A stretch of DNA of 44,310 nucleotides from Saprospiraceae bacterium (lineage in GTDB: Bacteria; Bacteroidota; Bacteroidia; Chitinophagales; Saprospiraceae): contig JAHDIP010000021.1 in the NCBI GenBank assembly GCA_020630735.1, positions 1-44,310 on the forward strand, read 5' to 3'. The notes beneath the pieces are model-generated. The model was not told the DNA's origin, ran no database searches, and was given only the letters and a program-made list of their open reading frames with translations. Position numbers and translations under genes: made by a program. Shown piece after piece: positions 19,153 to 26,662 of the stretch (position 1 is the stretch's first letter; each line of letters begins with the position of its first letter).

Positions 19153-20493
19153 TTGAATCCATTCCGAATAAATATAATATGTAGTGTGTATCAATTAATT
19201 CGGTATTCTATACCGATCTTTTTCCTCTTTAGTTTTTTGCCAACTGTAGAGGCACAAGAAGTTATAAAGTATACGGGCGTAGTTATTGATGCAAACACTC
19301 AGTATTTTTTGACAGATGTAAATATTAAAATACTAAATAAAGAAAAAAAAGGTACTATCTCAGATAATCGAGGTTTTTTTGAATTGACAATTGAAGAACT
19401 TCCAACTACCTTAAGTTTTAGTTATATCGGCTACAATACTAAAGAGATCATATTACACTCAGGTGCTTCCACAGAATTGATTGTCGAGTTAGAACCAATC
19501 ATTTCGTCGATTCCTGAAATTACTGTTTCTGCTCAACGTATGATAGATACCGTTTATAAAGAACCTTATAGCGTTGTCAGTTATGAATTTTTAGAAAACC
19601 ACATCCTATTGCTTGCCTATAAAAATAGCTTCGAAAAATATAGTTTGATCGTATTAAACGAATTTGAAGAAGAAATCGCTATTTTATCATTGAAAGATAA
19701 AAGACCAACTAAATTACACAAAAACTGTCTTGGAGAAGTATTTTTGTTGACAAAGGTCAATGCCTACCAAATCGTATTAGAAACGGATATAATACAGCTA
19801 AAAAATCGGATAAAAATAGGTGCTTTTGAAGACTTACTTGAGCCTTGTGTCTTATCTAACGAAAATTTTCTCTATTTTTACAAATACTACTATCAAGGTC
19901 AAGCATTACGTTATTATGCTTTTCCGAAGGATAACCAAGGTGATAAAATCCCTTTTCCGTTAATTCAGCATGAGCATAATATCGACTTGCTGATTGAAGA
20001 AACAGGTAACCGTTTTCCTCGTTCTGGAGATGTTTGGGACGAACAGGTTACGGATCAATTGCTACAACTTCGGAATAGTTCGTATCAATTGGCGGGAATG
20101 ATGAAGATTTTTTATCCCAAGTTGTATGCCCCTTTAGTCGGCTTTGATAGTTTAATTTGTATTTTCAATCATCAAGAGTCGGAATTACAATACTTTACAG
20201 CAGAAGGTCGATTAGTTAAATACATTCCAATCGACTACCATAAGCACAAAAAATGGCGTAAAAAAGTGCTTTATGATCATAAAAGCAATAAAGCCTATAC
20301 TTCATTTGATACTCGTTGGGGAGAAGAAATAGCCGCGATTAATTTAGATGATGGCAGCCTCAGCGAGACAATCCCCATAGACCGTGCACATATAGAGCAA
20401 TTAAAAGCCTGGAATGGTTATTTGTATTTTTTGTTTCGAGATACAAGTAATAATAAACGCAACCGAAAATTACACAAAATCAGAATTGACTGA
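19153..20493 (+). CDS. exported protein with CarboxypepD_reg-like domain
   Basis: A secreted or surface protein of about 445 residues. A signal peptide (YSIPIFFLFSFLPTVEAQE) is followed by a carboxypeptidase-regulatory-like beta-sandwich (GVVIDANTQYFLTDVNIKIL...SFSYIGYNTKEIIL, roughly the first 110 mature residues). The remaining 300 residues look beta-rich and may be propeller-like, with no family I can name. The start is uncertain: there is no in-frame ATG before the signal peptide. TTG 19153 and GTG 19186 are both possible, and a GTG at 19096 would lie inside the alkA-like gene. GTG 19186 gives the most normal signal peptide. It probably shares a transcript with the glycosylase gene. Confidence 0.72.
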   Translation: MNPFRINIICSVYQLIRYSIPIFFLFSFLPTVEAQEVIKYTGVVIDANTQYFLTDVNIKILNKEKKGTISDNRGFFELTIEELPTTLSFSYIGYNTKEIILHSGASTELIVELEPIISSIPEITVSAQRMIDTVYKEPYSVVSYEFLENHILLLAYKNSFEKYSLIVLNEFEEEIAILSLKDKRPTKLHKNCLGEVFLLTKVNAYQIVLETDIIQLKNRIKIGAFEDLLEPCVLSNENFLYFYKYYYQGQALRYYAFPKDNQGDKIPFPLIQHEHNIDLLIEETGNRFPRSGDVWDEQVTDQLLQLRNSSYQLAGMMKIFYPKLYAPLVGFDSLICIFNHQESELQYFTAEGRLVKYIPIDYHKHKKWRKKVLYDHKSNKAYTSFDTRWGEEIAAINLDDGSLSETIPIDRAHIEQLKAWNGYLYFLFRDTSNNKRNRKLHKIRID

Positions 20494-20552
20494 CTGCAAT
20501 TAAGTATACTTGTTTTACGGATCTTAATTGCTGACTAAATGAAAAGAGTATT

Positions 20553-21539
20553 ATGATTGTAAAAGGAGAGAAGTTAGGTCCCAAAAAACTTGAAAAAATC
20601 CCCTCTAATGAACGTATTATAGGACGATATACTGGAAAAGAAAAAGGTACTTTACTTATTTGTTTTGGAGGAATGCATGGCAATGAGCCCGCAGGTATAA
20701 AAGCATTAGAACATATGTTTCAGATGCTTGAACTAGAACCCATTTCGAACCCTAACTTTGAGTTTAAGGGGCGCCTTCTTGGCTTGAAAGGCAATATGAG
20801 AGCACTACATACCAAGAATCGTTTTATCAATCGGGACCTTAACCGTCAGTGGACAAACGAAAATGTCGAACGTATCAAGAACGCTCCTATCGAAGAACTA
20901 GATGAAGAAGATTTAGAGATTCTTGAAATCTTAGAAATCGTAGAACTAGAACTGATCACTTACCAACCAGAGAAAATAGTCGTTATAGATTTTCACACTA
21001 CTACTGCCTTTGGTGGTATTTTTTCGATACCAACAGATGATCCCGAAAGTATTCGCATTGCCGTAGGTATGCATGCACCTGTAATCACAGGAATGTTGAA
21101 AGGCATAAAAGGAACGAGCCTTCACTACTTTTCAAATGATAATTTTAAGCAAGATACGGTTGCCGTTTGTTTCGAATCGGGTCAACACAATGAAGAACTG
21201 TCTACCAAAAGGGCTATTGCTGCATTGACCAATTGCATGCGCGCTGTAGGATGTGTGAAAGCAGAGCATGTAGAAAACAAGCATGATAAAATTCTGATTG
21301 AATATTCAAAAGATTTACCCGAAATAGCTAAGTTGGTAACCATTCATTCCATAAAAAAAGGAGATGACTTTAAAATGGTGCCAGGCTACAAAAACTTCCA
21401 AGCAGTAAAAAAAGGAGAGGTGCTAGCTAATGATAAAAATGGACCTATAAAAGCAATAGAAGACGGGCTGGTATTGATGCCTTTGTACCAAAAACAAGGA
21501 GACGATGGTTTCTTTTTAGTCAAAACTATTAAGCAATAA
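20553..21539 (+). CDS. succinylglutamate desuccinylase/aspartoacylase family protein
   Basis: A 328-residue cytoplasmic zinc-dependent hydrolase of the M14-like AstE/AspA group. Zinc ligands H42 and E45 are in GGMHGNEPAG and the third, H148, in VVIDFHTTTAFGG. The substrate-binding segment FINRDLNRQW contains the conserved NRDLNR. The catalytic glutamate is E208 in VCFESGQHN. An acidic stretch (EELDEEDLEILEILEIVELE) between the two zinc segments is an insertion I have not seen in typical AstE. The C-terminal beta domain is present (DDFKMVPGYKNFQAVKKGEVLANDKNGPI). Genes for the arginine succinyltransferase pathway are not nearby, so the substrate cannot be assigned. Confidence 0.85.
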   Translation: MIVKGEKLGPKKLEKIPSNERIIGRYTGKEKGTLLICFGGMHGNEPAGIKALEHMFQMLELEPISNPNFEFKGRLLGLKGNMRALHTKNRFINRDLNRQWTNENVERIKNAPIEELDEEDLEILEILEIVELELITYQPEKIVVIDFHTTTAFGGIFSIPTDDPESIRIAVGMHAPVITGMLKGIKGTSLHYFSNDNFKQDTVAVCFESGQHNEELSTKRAIAALTNCMRAVGCVKAEHVENKHDKILIEYSKDLPEIAKLVTIHSIKKGDDFKMVPGYKNFQAVKKGEVLANDKNGPIKAIEDGLVLMPLYQKQGDDGFFLVKTIKQ

Positions 21540-21570
21540 GACTCCTTGTAATTAATAAATTAAACTCCTT

Positions 21571-21676
21571 TATACAGAAACCAAAATGGTTTTCGGATTG
21601 CCAAGCGATTAAAACTACTGAAAATCAAACGTTAGCTACCTATGATGATCCGAAAACCGAATATCGGTAGGTATAT
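21571..21676 (-). repeat. repeat family A, full copy 2 (inverted relative to copy 1)
   Basis: Bounded by TATAC (21571) and GTATA (21671-21675), with arms GGTTTTCGG (21588-21596) and CCGAAAACC (21650-21658). Its reverse complement matches 9841-9946 with about 14 mismatches in 106 bases, no gaps. The last 26 bases on the right side, in copy 1 orientation, are identical. It sits between the convergent ends of the aspartoacylase-family gene and the VOC gene. Confidence 0.8.
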
Positions 21677-21699
21677 TATTCGGATGTGACCTAAAAACA

Positions 21700-22380
21700 T
21701 TAACCTAAGGTAGAATTAACGATACTCATTTTTTCACCATTATGTTGGATATAAAAACTCTTTGTTCCAACCATACAAGTAAGTGTAAACGGAAACGATT
21801 TGGCAGCCAAGGAAGTTGGAAACCATTGTTTTTTTGACTGATCTACAAGTATAAATAAACCTATCTCGTCACCTACAGCACAGAAGTAATTAAAATCACC
21901 AGAGTATTTTTGAAGGCCACAATAACTTGCTATTTGCAAATAAGCTGCCTGTACATTTTCAACGGGTATTCCCATTTCACTAAGCCCTAAAACACTATAT
22001 TGATCAAATGGTTTTAACGTTTTTAATCCTAAATTTTTACGTGCAATTAATTCCACAACGTTTTGGGCAGGATCAAAAAAATAAACTGCTTCTGCATTCC
22101 AATTTTTAAAATCTACAATTTCTTTTCCATCATCTGTAAGTATATCAACTTTTGTTTTTAGCCATGCGAGTGCTTCTTTTATTTGAAAGGAAGGAATATT
22201 AAATGCAAAGTGGTGGTAGTGTGGTGTATCATCTTCTACAAATGTAATCATCGAGCTCCCTACCTTTATAGTAAAAGAAACAACGGTTTCTTCGACAATT
22301 TCGAAGCCTAGTGTTTCGGTATAAAACGGTAACAACTTATTTAAGCAGTTCGTTCGTAAGGTTATTTCTGTAATTTTCAT
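21700..22380 (-). CDS. VOC (glyoxalase/bleomycin-resistance fold) protein
   Basis: About 226 residues from the ATG at 22380 (MKITEITLRTNCLNKLLPFY). The open frame extends 13 codons upstream, but the family's first strand begins at this Met, and the start is preceded by AAATGAAGAAAAG. The first betaalphabetabetabeta unit is clear: ITLRTNCLNKLLPFYTETLGFEIV, then HYHHFAFNIP, then VYFFDPAQNVVELIARK, which contains the usual metal-ligand positions His and Glu. The second half is more diverged (LSEMGIPVENVQAAYLQIASYCGLQ), as in two-unit VOC proteins. The activity cannot be told from sequence. lspA ends 51 bases upstream on the same strand. Confidence 0.78.
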   Translation of the reverse strand: MKITEITLRTNCLNKLLPFYTETLGFEIVEETVVSFTIKVGSSMITFVEDDTPHYHHFAFNIPSFQIKEALAWLKTKVDILTDDGKEIVDFKNWNAEAVYFFDPAQNVVELIARKNLGLKTLKPFDQYSVLGLSEMGIPVENVQAAYLQIASYCGLQKYSGDFNYFCAVGDEIGLFILVDQSKKQWFPTSLAAKSFPFTLTCMVGTKSFYIQHNGEKMSIVNSTLG

Positions 22381-22431
22381 AGATTTCTTTTCTTCATTTA
22401 GGGCTTGTAAACCATACAAAGTTAATGAATC

Positions 22432-22929
22432 TTATTCTGATTTTTTACCCCAAAAACTTGCCACTAGAAACAGACCAACTCCTAACATAATCGAAACATC
22501 TGCCAAATTAAAAATGCCTGTTCGTAGACTACCAATGCCCATATTCAAAAAATCTACAACACGCCCAAACATCAGTCGATCATATATATTGCTGATGCCA
22601 CCTCCCAATATAAAAGCAAAAGCAATACGCTGAATAAAAGGCAATTCTTTAGAAAAAAGGGTATAAAAAGTCATACCTAGCAATAGAATCAACGGTAATA
22701 CATTCAACGCAATTGTACGTGCTCCTCCTTCCAGACTAGCACCTAGACTCAAGAAAGCACCCGTATTTTCGGAGTAAATCAAGCGAAAAGTATCGCCAAG
22801 ATGCGAAGAACCAGGAATGTGTTGTAAATTATCTTGTGCTATTTTTTTAGTATACTGATCGCATCCAGCATTCAGCAAAATAATAAAAAGCAAGAGTAAT
22901 ATTTTGGAGGCTGTATTTTTCATCTTCAA
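22432..22929 (-). CDS. lspA: lipoprotein signal peptidase (signal peptidase II)
   Basis: A 165-residue inner-membrane aspartyl protease that cleaves prolipoprotein signal peptides after lipidation. Four hydrophobic segments are visible. Conserved boxes: DQYTKK near the N-terminus, YSENTGAFLSLG, GGISNIYDRLMFGRVVDF with catalytic D117, and FNLADVSIMLGV with catalytic D144. Position 23 gives an AGCDQ context, which looks like a lipobox but is simply the common DQxTK motif preceded by Cys. The lipoproteins encoded at 3085, 13312, 23025 and 35865 are plausible substrates. A terminator separates it from the YceI genes upstream. Confidence 0.96.
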   Translation of the reverse strand: MKMKNTASKILLLLFIILLNAGCDQYTKKIAQDNLQHIPGSSHLGDTFRLIYSENTGAFLSLGASLEGGARTIALNVLPLILLLGMTFYTLFSKELPFIQRIAFAFILGGGISNIYDRLMFGRVVDFLNMGIGSLRTGIFNLADVSIMLGVGLFLVASFWGKKSE

Positions 22930-22967
22930 GTATTATTTATGAAGTTGTAAAGAAAGGTGCAAAAATA

Positions 22968-23008
22968 AAAAGCTACTCAAGAAAACAAACGATTCTTGAG
23001 TAGCTTTT
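22968..23008 (-). terminator. terminator after the YceI gene pair
   Basis: A perfect 16-bp stem, AAAAGCTACTCAAGAA (22968-22983) with its complement at 22993-23008, and a 9-base loop. It lies just past the stop of the minus-strand YceI gene and before the lspA start, and its T run is on the minus strand. Confidence 0.82.
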
Positions 23009-23024
23009 ATTGATTACTCCATTA

Positions 23025-23597
23025 TTATTGAGGAATAACCGTATTGTAAGAAACTTCGATTAAGTTTGGTACACTTGTATTTTCTACACCAATGGTAAAT
23101 AAGCCACGATCTACCATAGCCGTTCCTTTTACCGTCATTGGCTTTTTACTAATCACTTCAAACTCACTTTCCATCTTTTGAGTAACTCCTCTCATCTTTA
23201 ATTGTAAGTCAGCAACATATTTATCGCCTTTTGCTCTAACATTTTTGATATTCAGATTTGCCGTTGTATACTTTGCTACGTCAAAGTAGTCATTTGCTTT
23301 TAAATGATCGGTAAGTTTATCGCTTTTTTCCCAGATAGAAGTCAAGTCGATGTCAATATCAGCATCAAGCGATTCGATTTTTCCTTTATCCATAGATACT
23401 TTCGAAAACTTCCATTTTTTGAACGTTCCATCTGCACTATACCGCTCATTTGCTGCCGCAAAAGAAATGACACCTGGTGTTTCCAGCCCCATTTTTGAAG
23501 AATTTGCGCTTGCAGTATCACTTACTTTTTTTCCACCACCACAGCTCATAGCAGCCATTAAAAAAGCGCATAAAAGTATTGTAGTTATTTGTTTCAT
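23025..23597 (-). CDS. YceI-family lipoprotein
   Basis: A 190-residue lipoprotein: signal MKQITTILLCAFLMAAMSC with lipidated Cys at about 19, a short Gly/Ser linker (GGGKKVSDTASANSSK), then a YceI domain to the end. Domain landmarks are GVISFAAANERYSADGTFKKWKFSKVSMDKGKIESLDADIDIDLTSI, LKANDYFDVAKYTTANLNI and LKMRGVTQKMESEFEV. YceI domains form a lipocalin-like barrel that binds isoprenoid-type lipids in characterised members. It is the second gene of a pair: the upstream gene (stop 22 bases away) also ends in a YceI-like domain, suggesting joint work at the envelope. A terminator follows. Confidence 0.9.
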   Translation of the reverse strand: MKQITTILLCAFLMAAMSCGGGKKVSDTASANSSKMGLETPGVISFAAANERYSADGTFKKWKFSKVSMDKGKIESLDADIDIDLTSIWEKSDKLTDHLKANDYFDVAKYTTANLNIKNVRAKGDKYVADLQLKMRGVTQKMESEFEVISKKPMTVKGTAMVDRGLFTIGVENTSVPNLIEVSYNTVIPQ

Positions 23598-23619
23598 GTT
23601 ATTGTTTCTTTTAAATTGA

Positions 23620-25029
23620 TTATATAGGTTTTAAATAAAATTTCATATAAAATTGTAAAGTATCTTTTGCTGGTGAAGGTCCATCTGGTCCTAATACTTT
23701 AAAGGCATCAAATAGGGGTAGTTGAAAAGCCGTATTGACTTGTAATCGAATTTCGCCTTCAGTATTTAGTACTGGTTCTATTCTAGCAGGTACTTCCAGA
23801 GGTATCGTAATGCCAAGCATTTTGAATCGACCTTTGACTCTAATGTCATTAGCATTACCAAGCACTAAAGCCTTTTCGCCGCCAGTAATTTGCTCAAAAA
23901 TAAAAGAAGAATTTGGAAATATCCCCATTTTAAGCATTTTGTTTTGCACCTCATAATCGAAATCTTCTGCCCCCATTGTTACATCTGATATTTGAACATC
24001 AAAGTTACCAATTGCATTCTTTAATCCACCTTTCTCATCCAATTCTAAAGTTCCCTTTAATTGTTTGACCTCTCCAGCATAATTATCGAGCGGTGGCAAA
24101 AAACTAAATATAATTATCGGATCTACTAAGTTATCAGGCATATCAACTGTCCATTTTCTAGGGATATCGACAGCCGTGTCAATCTTATTTTTTTCCTCTT
24201 TGTCTTTCGATGGTAAGCTTAAGTTTAATGCATCCCATGTCTTCACCGGAGTGGTTGATTCGATAGGTGCAAAAGCGTCCCCAATCGTAGAATTTTTAAT
24301 TTTTTCTTTGATTTTTTCTTTGATTATATTTCCTGCCTGTTCAAAAAGACTGGCTCTATTTTTCCATGCACCTTTTACAAGTGTAGGAGCATATTGTTGA
24401 AAAACGGGCTTTACACAATTGTATTGAGAAAATATTTCGGCACTAATTGACAAACATTTTTCGTCGTCTAAGTATGGATAAAGATTAAAGTAAAAACTTC
24501 GACTTGTTGGACTTTGTTTGTAAGTCGCTTCTTGTTTAAATGGAGTTATTCCTTTCGAGATATATTGTGTCGCCTCTTGTTTAAATGTTTCTTGATCAAA
24601 CCCTTCTGGCAAACTCCCTGATAAATCTGTTAGTTTCAGTGGAGCTGTAATAGATGCTCGTCCAATTTTCCAAACTAGTATATCATGCTTTGTGTTTTCA
24701 ATACTTTCTTTGTGTACCATTCGAGAGGTTCGAATAAAATTTTTCAGTCGAGCATCATTTTTGTATCGACCATAAAAGAAGGAACGACCTTCGCTATTTT
24801 GAAAGACAATACTTGGCGTAAACGAAACTTCAGGTGGAGCGCCTTGATCGGCATCAACCAACTTCAACTCCATATCCATAGAAAATGCTAGTTTTTCTAA
24901 AACCTTGATATCTGCATCCAATAATATTTTATTTTTCGTACTTGTAAAAACGACTAATTCTTCGCCAGATTGTGCAAAATTTTGGGATATAATTACAAGC
25001 AATAAAAAAGAAGAAATGATATAACGCAT
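23620..25029 (-). CDS. exported two-domain protein: thioredoxin-like N-terminus, YceI-like C-terminus
   Basis: 469 residues with a signal peptide (YIISSFLLLVIISQNFAQ). Residues about 22-110 read as a thioredoxin-like fold: VVFTSTKNKILLDADIKVLEKL, VDADQGAPPEVSFTPSIVFQNSEGRSFFYGRY, with a TP cis-proline-like site but no CxxC, so no redox activity is expected. A linker region with KEKIKEKIK follows. Residues about 290-469 resemble a YceI domain: TLELDEKGGLKNAIGNFDVQISDVTMGAEDFDYEVQNKMLKMGIFP, IRVKGRFKMLGITIPLEVPARI. It is the upstream partner of the YceI lipoprotein gene. The YceI call is moderately sure; the thioredoxin-like reading is an inference from pattern. Confidence 0.68.
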   Translation of the reverse strand: MRYIISSFLLLVIISQNFAQSGEELVVFTSTKNKILLDADIKVLEKLAFSMDMELKLVDADQGAPPEVSFTPSIVFQNSEGRSFFYGRYKNDARLKNFIRTSRMVHKESIENTKHDILVWKIGRASITAPLKLTDLSGSLPEGFDQETFKQEATQYISKGITPFKQEATYKQSPTSRSFYFNLYPYLDDEKCLSISAEIFSQYNCVKPVFQQYAPTLVKGAWKNRASLFEQAGNIIKEKIKEKIKNSTIGDAFAPIESTTPVKTWDALNLSLPSKDKEEKNKIDTAVDIPRKWTVDMPDNLVDPIIIFSFLPPLDNYAGEVKQLKGTLELDEKGGLKNAIGNFDVQISDVTMGAEDFDYEVQNKMLKMGIFPNSSFIFEQITGGEKALVLGNANDIRVKGRFKMLGITIPLEVPARIEPVLNTEGEIRLQVNTAFQLPLFDAFKVLGPDGPSPAKDTLQFYMKFYLKPI

Positions 25030-25137
25030 AAATTGACTCTTTAGAAAAATAAACAGCTTTATTTAATATTTGTTCGTTTGAAACAAAGATACAGAACAAA
25101 AGATGATTCAATAAGAAATTTTTAAGAAGCTGGATAC

Positions 25138-25221
25138 GTTATACCCACCAGTATTTGGTTTTAAGATCATCAATAAAAGTAATTTTGGGTGACCCAAAAA
25201 CTATTACTTTTCAGTATAATA
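25138..25221 (+). repeat. family A-like element with internal hairpin
   Basis: The left end GTTATACCCACCAGTAT matches the left end of the full copy at 9841 (GTATACCTACCAGTAT) and is followed by TTGGTTTT. The right end GTATAAT mirrors GTTATAC. The middle differs from the full copies and holds its own stem: AAAAGTAAT (25175-25183) with ATTACTTTT (25203-25211), then TTTGGG with CCCAAA. It lies just upstream of the YwqK-repeat gene promoter, in a divergent gap. Confidence 0.55.
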
Positions 25222-25231
25222 CGGTCGAAAT

Positions 25232-25261
25232 TTGTATTCTAACAGGTCTCGTCTATCTTTG
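25232..25261 (+). promoter_or_regulatory. promoter of the YwqK-repeat gene (TTG-N19-TAnnTTTG)
   Basis: TTG at 25232-25234, a 19-base spacer, then TATCTTTG at 25254-25261: an exact consensus match. Transcription would start at about 25268, leaving a leader of only some 17 bases before ATG 25285. Confidence 0.78.
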
Positions 25262-25284
25262 CAAAAAAATGGAAAATCGCAATA

Positions 25285-26622
25285 ATGAAATTAATAATAA
25301 CCGCCTTAACGACTAAATATACGATCAATACATCGCTTAGTCATGGACTTAAAATCAGTCTCCTTTGTTTTTTATTTAGCTCTATAAGTTTCTCTCTTTG
25401 GGCACAAAAAAACAAGATTCCTTATCATTTGTTGGACAAACAGCCGAATGGTCTATTTTATCAACGGAATACAATCGCACCTTTTTCTGGGGTAGCGATT
25501 AGCGAGAATGCTGATGGGAAAAAACTGATGGAAGTGCGTTTTAAAGACGGAAAAATGCATGGAGACGTTAAAGAATGGGGCAAAAATGGGAAAAAAATAT
25601 TTGAAGCTACATTTGAAAATGGCGTACAAGTGGGCAAAGAAACACAGTGGTATGCTTCAGGCGCTCTAAAATCAGAGTTCAATTATGTAAATGGTCAATT
25701 TCAGGGAATATGCACCGAATGGTACAAGAAAAAAGAACAGAAACGTTCGCAAGGTTTATTTAAAAACGGACAAGAAGAAGGAGAGCATAAATGGTGGTAT
25801 AGTACTGGCGAAATTGACCAAATCGTATTCTTCAAAAATGGATTGGCTGAGGGAACCGTAAAAAACTGGCACCAAAACGGTAAACTGAAACTTGAAAGTG
25901 CTTATACAAGTGGAAAGAAAAACGGCTTAACAACGGAATGGTATGATAATGGTCAGAAAATGACAGAAGCCAATTTTACGAATGATAAAGAAGATGGTAC
26001 AGTAAATTTTTGGTCTAAAAAAGGCTACCTCGAAGCCATACAAGAATACAAAAATGGTGTACTTACCAAAGATATCAATTATAGAAGTGGAAGTATTTAT
26101 ACGGGTAAAGGTTATATTCAAGTATATAATGGTTCAGAAAGTTTTTACCAAGTAGAAATTACGGGAAAAGAAAAAGAACGACCTTATGATGCTAAAGAAA
26201 TTATTTATATAGTAGACGGCATGCTCTTGCAATTGATCACTTCGCCCGTTTCAGAATTTGCGAAGACAGATAAATCGGAATCAGAATTGCTAAAAGAGTA
26301 TAGTGCTTTCGAGGAGGCTTATATTGAGAAAATGACTGCCTCTAGCATTGATATAAAATCAGCAAGTGGAAAAACTGCAAGCGGAAAAGAATACCTTTAT
26401 TGGGAATTTGTATCGCCTAGCTCAAAGGAAAAAGTTCAAAAAGCACGTACCATTCAGGAAGAACATTACCTGTCTGTTATTTGCAATAAACAAGTTCTAA
26501 GTTTATATGCCATTGTAACGAATTCGGATGAACCTCAGGATGTCAAAGCAATGCTAAAACGTATAGCCGATACGATTAAAGTAGATAAAAACCGTATTGA
26601 TCTGAATGCTCTTATTCGGTAA
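25285..26622 (+). CDS. exported MORN/YwqK-repeat protein
   Basis: 445 residues. The first 20 residues precede a signal-like hydrophobic stretch (GLKISLLCFLFSSISFSLWAQ), giving an unusually long N-region, but ATG 25285 fits the promoter well. Residues about 65-275 are tandem units of about 22 residues with the pattern FxDGxxxGxxxxWxxNGKxxxE, e.g. FENGVQVGKETQWYASGALKSEFNY and YTSGKKNGLTTEWYDNGQKMTEANF. These are the MORN-like repeats grouped in databases as the YwqK antitoxin family; in Bacteroidota they are usually exported proteins of unknown role rather than antitoxins. The C-terminal 170 residues form a separate non-repeat domain with no known motif. No toxin gene is adjacent. Confidence 0.82.
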   Translation: MKLIITALTTKYTINTSLSHGLKISLLCFLFSSISFSLWAQKNKIPYHLLDKQPNGLFYQRNTIAPFSGVAISENADGKKLMEVRFKDGKMHGDVKEWGKNGKKIFEATFENGVQVGKETQWYASGALKSEFNYVNGQFQGICTEWYKKKEQKRSQGLFKNGQEEGEHKWWYSTGEIDQIVFFKNGLAEGTVKNWHQNGKLKLESAYTSGKKNGLTTEWYDNGQKMTEANFTNDKEDGTVNFWSKKGYLEAIQEYKNGVLTKDINYRSGSIYTGKGYIQVYNGSESFYQVEITGKEKERPYDAKEIIYIVDGMLLQLITSPVSEFAKTDKSESELLKEYSAFEEAYIEKMTASSIDIKSASGKTASGKEYLYWEFVSPSSKEKVQKARTIQEEHYLSVICNKQVLSLYAIVTNSDEPQDVKAMLKRIADTIKVDKNRIDLNALIR

Positions 26623-26662
26623 TTCAGAAATTGATTTACTTCCAATACAATGCCATATAAAA

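Noticed and set aside
22432-22929. LspA as a lipoprotein because of an AGC sequence
   Set aside because: The Cys precedes the conserved DQxTK motif of signal peptidase II; all catalytic boxes are intact.
25285-26622. Toxin-antitoxin system based on the YwqK label
   Set aside because: No toxin-like gene is adjacent, and the protein carries a signal-like segment; the label reflects repeat similarity only.
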